A stretch of DNA of 64,000 nucleotides, from assembly GCA_037176845.1 (NCBI GenBank), contig JAYKXP010000043.1, positions 1 through 64,000 on the forward strand, given 5' to 3'. The notes under the pieces are model-generated. The model made no database searches and had not been told where the DNA came from. It was given only the letters and a program-made list of their open reading frames with translations. Positions within the stretch are counted from its first letter, which is position 1. Each line of letters begins with the position of its first letter. This document shows, piece after piece, positions 58,549 through 64,000 of this stretch. This DNA is from Paramarasmius palmivorus. Its lineage: Eukaryota; Basidiomycota; Agaricomycetes; Agaricales; Marasmiaceae. Position numbers and translations under genes: made by a program.

Positions 58549-60456
58549 ATGCAGAACATCAACAATATGTGAGCTACCGTCCGACAACTACCTGTGGTCG
58601 TCTTCTGATATTACCTTCTGTCAGCCCATACACTGCCCAAACAATAACCTTCCACATGTTACCTATTAACCAGCTGGTTCGCTTGCGATCGATTTCCAAC
58701 TGGACCTTGGCGAACGTCAATCAGTACTACAAAACCGCTTTCGGCGCCTCTCCCTTGTACGGTCGATACTTCAACTACGAAGACCAGACTTCTTTTAGGA
58801 GCAAACTAGCAAAGACCGGTGCGATAGTCACTACCCTGTCCCTGGTACACATTCTGTCACGCCAGCCTGTAGTACAGCCATCCAAACTCTACGTATATTC
58901 ACCAGCAGAGCACGTACAAGAACTAGGGATCTTCCTCGCCGAATCCAAATACAAATTTTCGCCACTGCCCCCAAAAACGACCGACGACATCACCATTCCA
59001 GCGCAAGCAGGTACTTTTGAGGATGCCCTCCGTATCGAACACTCCCGGTCGAAACCCAACACCGGAAATCTACCTGAATTCTGCGACGACTCAACGGTAT
59101 CGGGGGTGTTCAACTTCAAAAAGGATTCCAATGTGATCTGCATCGTGGGCACCAGAACTGGTGCATTAGAAATCATACTTTCGTTCCATTCGAGTGAGTA
59201 ATCCTCCGTGTTTAAATACCTACACGACTCTCATATATAGTAGCGTTGTTCATGAATTTAGCAACGGCAAATCAAATCATCTCCTTGTACCCAATGTCAT
59301 CTTTCGTTCGAAAAGAAGCGCTGGTACTGCAAGACCTGACCCCTACTACACTTGGCGTCCTACAGACATTCGAAGCCGAAGGGTGGAGGACGACCACAAC
59401 TCTATCTGGAGAACAGGCACTCAGCACCGTAGAAGAGCTCTCCTTTCAAACACGATACCCCGGAGACCATCACACCTGGACAATTGATATGGAGCCGACA
59501 GTGTCGCCTGATACAAACCGCCACTACCGCGCACTCAGAGTCAGTTCCTGGCACTTAACTTGTCCTGATATCGACACAACGTCCCTGACATTCGAACGCC
59601 TCGAATTCGAAAACCTTGGCATGTCTATCATCCTCACCTCGGAAGCAGAGAAGGCGGTGTGGGGACACCCATGCTTCTTTGAACAACACCACAGTTTGTT
59701 GAGCCGATGCACGATGGAAATCATTGACACCAATAACCCCGCCAGCAGTGACAATGATTCAGATTCAGAATGGTAGGTTCTTTCATTGAACATGTGGTTC
59801 AGCATGCATTGACGGCAAGATTAGCTCCATGTCGACCACCGATTCGCTGTTAACAGCACTGGACGCAGAAATGAACCAATACCGATACACCGTTACAAGC
59901 GACAGCTGCAACCACAGGTAAGCACTCACCGCAGCACCTATTAATGTTCGACGCTGAAGTAGAAGCCACAGTGCAGTATTCCACTACACAGACTTCGAAT
60001 CAGCTGTAACGGAGTATCTTCGCGGTTTCTACCCCCTAATGAAAGCAACCCACGAGTCCAACCTAACTGTCAGAAAGATTCGTGCATATCTTCTGTCCCT
60101 TGACGCCCGCTTTCCTTCCGAAACACAACCCATACTACATCCTAGCGGTCACGCACTTGTTCTCATACTAGATACCCTGGAGAATATACGGAAAATGGGT
60201 CACTGCCACACTGTACGGGTAAGTAACGCCTCCGGTTATCTGATCAAGCAGATACCCTGATCATTCACAGTTTGAGCTCGACTTCACCCTGGCGACTGCG
60301 ACCAACACCATCACAACCATCTGTACTGTCGTGGTACCAGGCAGGCTCATCGATACTATACGAGAGGAACTCAGCCGACTTGATAGCAGAGACGAGAGTC
60401 ATTTTACTGCCGCTGGTGTTCTGATAACCTTCGAGGGATATGATGACATTATATAA
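58549..60456 (+). CDS. Nucleotidyltransferase-like-fold protein, catalytic motifs degenerate (member 2), with extra C-terminal part
   Basis: Exon 1 encodes only MQNINN (58549-58568). Intron 58569-58624; exon 2 to 59193; intron 59194-59240; exon 3 to about 59772. SKLAKTGAIVTTLSLVHIL...PSKLYVYSPAEHVQELGIFL and IVGTRTGALEIILSFHSS...IISLYPMSSFVRKEAL match the family pattern seen at 30572-32286; again the metal-binding Asp-x-Asp is missing. A TAG at 59774 is avoided by a 52-nt GTAGGT...ATTAG intron leading in frame into SMSTTDSLLTALDAEMNQYR and HSAVFHYTDFESAVTEYLRG to TAA at 60454-60456. If that intron is not used, these are two genes (58549-59776 and 59830-60456). No TATA box precedes 59830, which favours one gene. 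Confidence 0.5.
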
Positions 60457-60458
60457 AA
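60451..60458 (+). promoter_or_regulatory. TATA box overlapping the stop codon of the previous gene
   Basis: ATATAAAA; its TAA (60454-60456) is the stop codon of the upstream gene. The next ATG is at 60526, 75 nt away, within the spacing seen elsewhere in the island. Confidence 0.5.
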
Positions 60459-60525
60459 CTTCCGCTTCGTGCCTGTCCTCTTCCTTTGACTAAATAGCTC
60501 CGCTATCAATATATTGTCTTCGGAT

Positions 60526-61051
60526 ATGGAACAAAATAAGACTGTACGTTATACACATCTTTCATAGCTCGTCCCAGGCAACCACCAATAGCACCGCCTA
60601 TGCTCTCGAAAGTAGGTTATACACCACACAAGACCAAATCAACATCACCCGACTTTCCATGCAAGAGAACAGCGGCCAACTACAAACGAACACGTCACTC
60701 GACATCCTCCTGAACAATGTCCTGAATGATTTCGGTCGACACTTGTTCCCGATGCCAAGTCCAGACAACCAAGCTTTGTTTCCTACAAAGCACTACAACC
60801 AGATCTCGAGCGTCATATCCCTCTGGAGTCTGAGGCCATTGACTCCCTGCATTGTCAGGGAGATCTTTTCGAGGAATAACTGTCAACTGATCCAACGTGA
60901 GTTGAAAATCCAACGCTACACACTGATTCGGCTGCAAGCTCGACCGCATACGCAGGAGCTCCTCTCTTCTACGCGTCAGTTGATCCTTAACGAAGAATCG
61001 AATGAATCCCCTGTCACAGTGCAGGACAGAATGGATGCCCGCTGCAAGTAA
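60526..61051 (+). CDS. Unknown small protein
   Basis: ATG at 60526 (MEQNKT), a 34-nt intron, then an exon with ATTNSTAYALESRLYTTQDQ, NTSLDILLNNVLNDFGRHLF, TKHYNQISSVISLWSLRPLT and CIVREIFSRNNCQLIQRELK to TAA at 61049-61051; about 160 residues. A 42-nt GTGAGT...GCAAG stretch (60899-60940) could be spliced without changing frame. The 3' end overlaps the last exon of the convergent minus-strand gene by about 76 bp. Asn/Gln/Thr-rich at the start; no domain recognised. Confidence 0.4.
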
Positions 61052-62695
61052 ACATAAATACCCCCACCACGTTCATCGATGAAAAAAGAACTTACCGTCA
61101 CGAGCAAACTGAGTAGTGCGACATACAGAGCGATGCCGAGTACGCCAGTCGTCGCGCTGACAATCGACAGAGCAATAAGCAACCTGCAGACAGCCGCCAC
61201 AGACTTGGAACTTGTCTTGATCCTGCTCAGCTCAGTCAACAAACTTTTCAACCTACAACTTAAACCACCAACCTGATCGTCGTCGTTGTCGTCGTCAACG
61301 ACTTTCCCTCCCGTAAACCCATTGGGACACTGTCACCACCGACAACAAGAAAGCAGTCAAGGGCAACACATCCAAAATTGCAATCAGAATCAATAACAAC
61401 ATAACAAACAATACACACACCTGCCCATTACCACAGTTAGTGCGAGACGCGAGCTTATAAGGCGTCGAGCCATACTCCTCCGAAACCCGACACACCGACC
61501 GAACTGTGTCCGACCAGGATGCCCAAGAGGCAGCCAAAGCCTTGGGCAATCGAACACGCTTCCTAACCATCATCCGAGCTACCCGAAGCACAGCTGGCGT
61601 CAATAGATGTGGGACCAAAGATGACAACAGTACATGAAACTGTTTCACCAGCGGCTGCTCGTGAACAACCACACCAACAAACCGAGACCGCAGGCGTTCT
61701 GTCTCCAAAAAGAAGCGGAGCCCGAGCATAGTCTCCAGGAGACCTGCCCGCAATGACTCGAGAACCCAACCACCGCTGGCGTCTCTGAGAAAAACACCAG
61801 TTAAGAATCGAAGGCAAAGTAGAATCACCCTGCCGATGCTATCTGTATCCAACAACATTCTGTAAGCCGCACCTGGTTCAGATGCCACTCTCATCTCTAG
61901 GAGAAGAGCCGTAACGCAGTTCGTCATGCACTGTGCACACCGCATGAGTAATACCCTGGTATAAGTGAACCTGTAAAGATGCATGACAACAACCCCCAGT
62001 CCATACAGTTCAGCGATGTTGTCGAGGATAGATCCATGGAAGACCAAACGGGCGAATTCGGATACGGAGCGACGAACGAAATCCACTTGAAAATCTTCGC
62101 GCAAGAGCCAGCCGACAACGGGATCTGTTCGGGCACCTTCAAAAACATCCACCTTCCAATGCGGATGGAGCACGACGCAAGCCACGGGATGCATAGCCGA
62201 CCCTTCCACTGACAACGAACCAAAGAGAGACCGAACACAAAATCGAATAAAGCTCTCGGACCGAGTGAGTGAACGACCAAGCACAGAAAAACGCTGGTGC
62301 TCCAATATGACGAACACCAACCCGAAAACTGTATGCAGCACTCGGTCATACCACTCGCTGGCACGAGACACAAAAGGTCCACGACCTCGACCTTCCAAAG
62401 ACGGGCTCCATAAATCCAGCACCACGAACCACCTCCAAATAGTCTCCCACGTGCCCTCCTCATCCATGTTGGGGAACGAAATCCTCTCCGTTCGCCTTCC
62501 TTGAGGTGTCGGCAATAGATACAACGTATAAACATCCAAAGCATCCAAAGCCTGTATACAGCGGGATACCACAACGTCGTGAGGGTCGCGAGCGGTCGGA
62601 AAGGTGACGCTCAACAAAGCGGATACATCTTCCAGAGCAGAAGCGTCGGACAATACAGCCAACGTTTGCAGGTCCTCCTTGGAGCGCAAAGCCAT
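60976..62695 (-). CDS. MYND-family relative with the zinc finger replaced by a hydrophobic tail
   Basis: ATG 62693-62695 (MALRSKEDLQTLAVLSDASA); a long exon to 61422; a 91-nt intron; CPNGFTGGKVVDDDN...; a 54-nt in-frame optional intron; stop at 60976; about 525 residues. The body (ETIWRWFVVLD..., ALAASWASWSDTVRSVCRVS) has the layout, remembered from agaricomycete genomes, of the helical region that normally precedes a C-terminal MYND finger. Where that finger should start only NCGNGQC remains. It is followed by an Asp run and a hydrophobic stretch, LLIALSIVSATTGVLGIALY-VALLSLLVT, predicted to span or insert in a membrane. A TATA box lies about 100 nt upstream (62796-62804). The 3' end overlaps the plus-strand gene ending at 61051. 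Confidence 0.5.
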
Positions 62696-63542
62696 TCTAG
62701 AAGTCGATCGTTAAACTCGCCGTAAAACACAAACGAATTACTCACCTACAAGTCGCAGAAGGAAACTGGGCACCAATCGACTAAAACCTCAACTTCTTTA
62801 TATCACCGACCACAGTTCATCCTAACAACCCCCGCGATGCTTTTGACGCCACTTCATAAGGTCCTACGGTCCCAATCCCACCTTAAATTCACGTCCGCGG
62901 TTTCAGGTACCGAGTTGCAGAAAGACTAAATGAAACCAAGGCCTGAATTCGTAGAAGCTGGTCTTGAGCAAATAAGCCGGGTACCAAGAGTCCTCCTATG
63001 AACAGGGTGAACTTCCGCCTTGAAGCCAATACGGAGCGAACGACGATAGCGACGATGAGATTGTAAGAGTTGGATAGCATTCCAGTTACCACAGTCCCAA
63101 ATATTACTCAGCAACCCCGGCCCGAATGACGCGTTGACTAGATAGACAGATAGATAGGTTACCCTGCAGGTGGTCCCATAGCTGCAATGAAAAGCTTTGA
63201 CAGAGACACGCCCATCCTTTCAAACAAGGAAAGTCATTGTGGATGACAGATGGACCTCAAGGATGACCAGCAGCTACAGCAGGTACGGTAGCGTATGATT
63301 TGACTATGATCTCAAACGTACGAGCGCCTATTTTGACGTTGCATAATTATTGATCGATTGATCATTCACCATTGATTGAGAACCCTGCGTGTCGCGACCT
63401 ATTCTGCGCAACCTGGGTCTCGACCATGTAGATCCTTCAGGCAAACACTGTGTAATCACCGTTGCATCTATAAAAACACATATGCTAATATCTGAACTGC
63501 ACACTGGATCAATGACACGAGGAAGGCATTATTAGACAAAAC
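62696..63542. other. Intergenic with TATA boxes at both ends
   Basis: Minus-strand GATATAAAG at 62796-62804 belongs to the gene starting at 62695. Plus-strand TATAAAAA at 63469-63476 lies 67 nt before the ATG at 63543. Between them, small frames (for example minus 62889-63092) are not convincing. A TTGATCGATTGATCATT cluster near 63350 is a short inverted-repeat-like motif. Confidence 0.4.
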
Positions 63543-63864
63543 ATGCCTCCCCCGAATTGGTACTATGCCTACGAAGTTGAAGCTCGAAGTCAGCGACAAA
63601 GTGATGGCCTATATGTGGATTCCGAATACCCACTAAAAACAGCCGAAAACACTCAACTACAAAGTAAGTGACATACAGGAGTTACATCGAACAAAGATGG
63701 ACTGTCAACCCAGCTTCCCTCATATGATCCTCACACCAGGTCCAGGCATGTTCCACTCGACCGTCGACAACGGCAGACATAGTAGTCGAGCCCAAAAAAA
63801 TAGTGCAATCAGTCAGTACCCTACCCGCGTCCTCGTCCCACTTGAACTCCAACTGAAACTGTAA
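63543..63864 (+). CDS. Possible small gene, exon 1 TATA-supported
   Basis: ATG 63543 (MPPPNWYYAYEVEARSQRQS) stays open for 40 codons to a GTAAGT donor at 63664. Splicing to an acceptor near 63740 (CACACCAG) gives SPGMFHSTVDNGRHSS...VPLELQLKL and TAA at 63864. The second exon competes with an antisense frame (63682-63873), so only the first exon is reasonably supported. It is preceded by TATAAAAA at 63469. Confidence 0.3.
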
Positions 63865-64000
63865 ACGATACAATCAGCCAACGGAACCACATAAACGAAC
63901 AGAAATAGAGGATAGATAATAGCCGATGAAACGCAGTCCCACTCGAACAGCAACCACAGAAGGAACACGAACATGATAAACGGTATAGGGACAGAAATAA
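63682..64000 (-). CDS. 3' exon of a gene continuing beyond the window
   Basis: A coherent minus-strand frame, FQLEFKWDEDAGRVLTDCTI through STTMSAVVDGRVEHAWTWCE to HLCSM and a stop at 63682. It begins after a GTTTACAG acceptor near 63866. Its upstream exons would lie at the right edge or outside the window. No family recognised. Confidence 0.4.

Noticed and set aside
43307..64000. Island as a Polinton/Maverick or giant-virus insertion
   Set aside because: No DNA polymerase B, packaging ATPase, integrase, capsid or terminal inverted repeats were recognised, and the genes carry many spliceosomal introns; kept only as an open possibility.

Overview
The window is nuclear DNA of a filamentous basidiomycete, most likely an Agaricomycete. 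Genes carry many 46-65 nt GT-AG introns with ACTAAT-like branch points. Several protein families look agaricomycete-specific: JmjC-like, degenerate nucleotidyltransferase-like and MYND-related proteins. The transposons are of types typical of these fungi (Copia with a half-tRNA primer site, a giant Helitron, a small TIR element). No rRNA, tRNA or CRISPR was seen. All exon chains were spliced by eye, so gene ends are firmer than some internal junctions.

1-12 kb: a lineage-specific gene (A1, 622-3225), a small unknown gene divergent from a MYND zinc-finger gene (3988-5182), a decayed locus (5.65-7.5 kb), then a convergent pair: a WD40 protein resembling the proteasome chaperone Rpn14/PAAF1 (7617-9065) and a second copy of the A gene (A2, 9332-11873, minus). 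12-20 kb: upstream of A2 lie a 1.3-kb TIR element flanked by TA and a complete Copia retrotransposon (13457-20189) with identical-looking 287-bp LTRs, a CATTG target duplication and one intact 1,949-codon ORF. The unoccupied version of both insertion sites survives at 1-215, upstream of A1. 20-29 kb: the WD40 + A unit recurs (24009-25428 and 27318-29205), the second A copy being 5'-truncated and the second WD40 copy flanked by inverted repeats.

29-33 kb: three minus-strand accessory genes (RNase H1-N-like, degenerate nucleotidyltransferase-like, unknown). 35-43 kb: a Helitron whose single 2,677-codon frame joins HUH Rep, a PIF1-type helicase and a C-terminal cysteine-protease-like domain. 43-64 kb: a densely packed island of about a dozen intron-rich genes on both strands. 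It includes a JmjC-like protein of about 1,000 residues, a protein assembled from many micro-exons, a second degenerate nucleotidyltransferase-like protein, and a MYND-relative whose zinc finger is replaced by a hydrophobic tail. Many island genes have a TATA box roughly 60-100 nt before the start, one TATA box contains the stop codon of the preceding gene, and two 3' ends overlap. No transposase, integrase or polymerase was recognised there. The island, perhaps split from the 29-33 kb genes by the Helitron, is the best candidate for an undescribed element or gene system.
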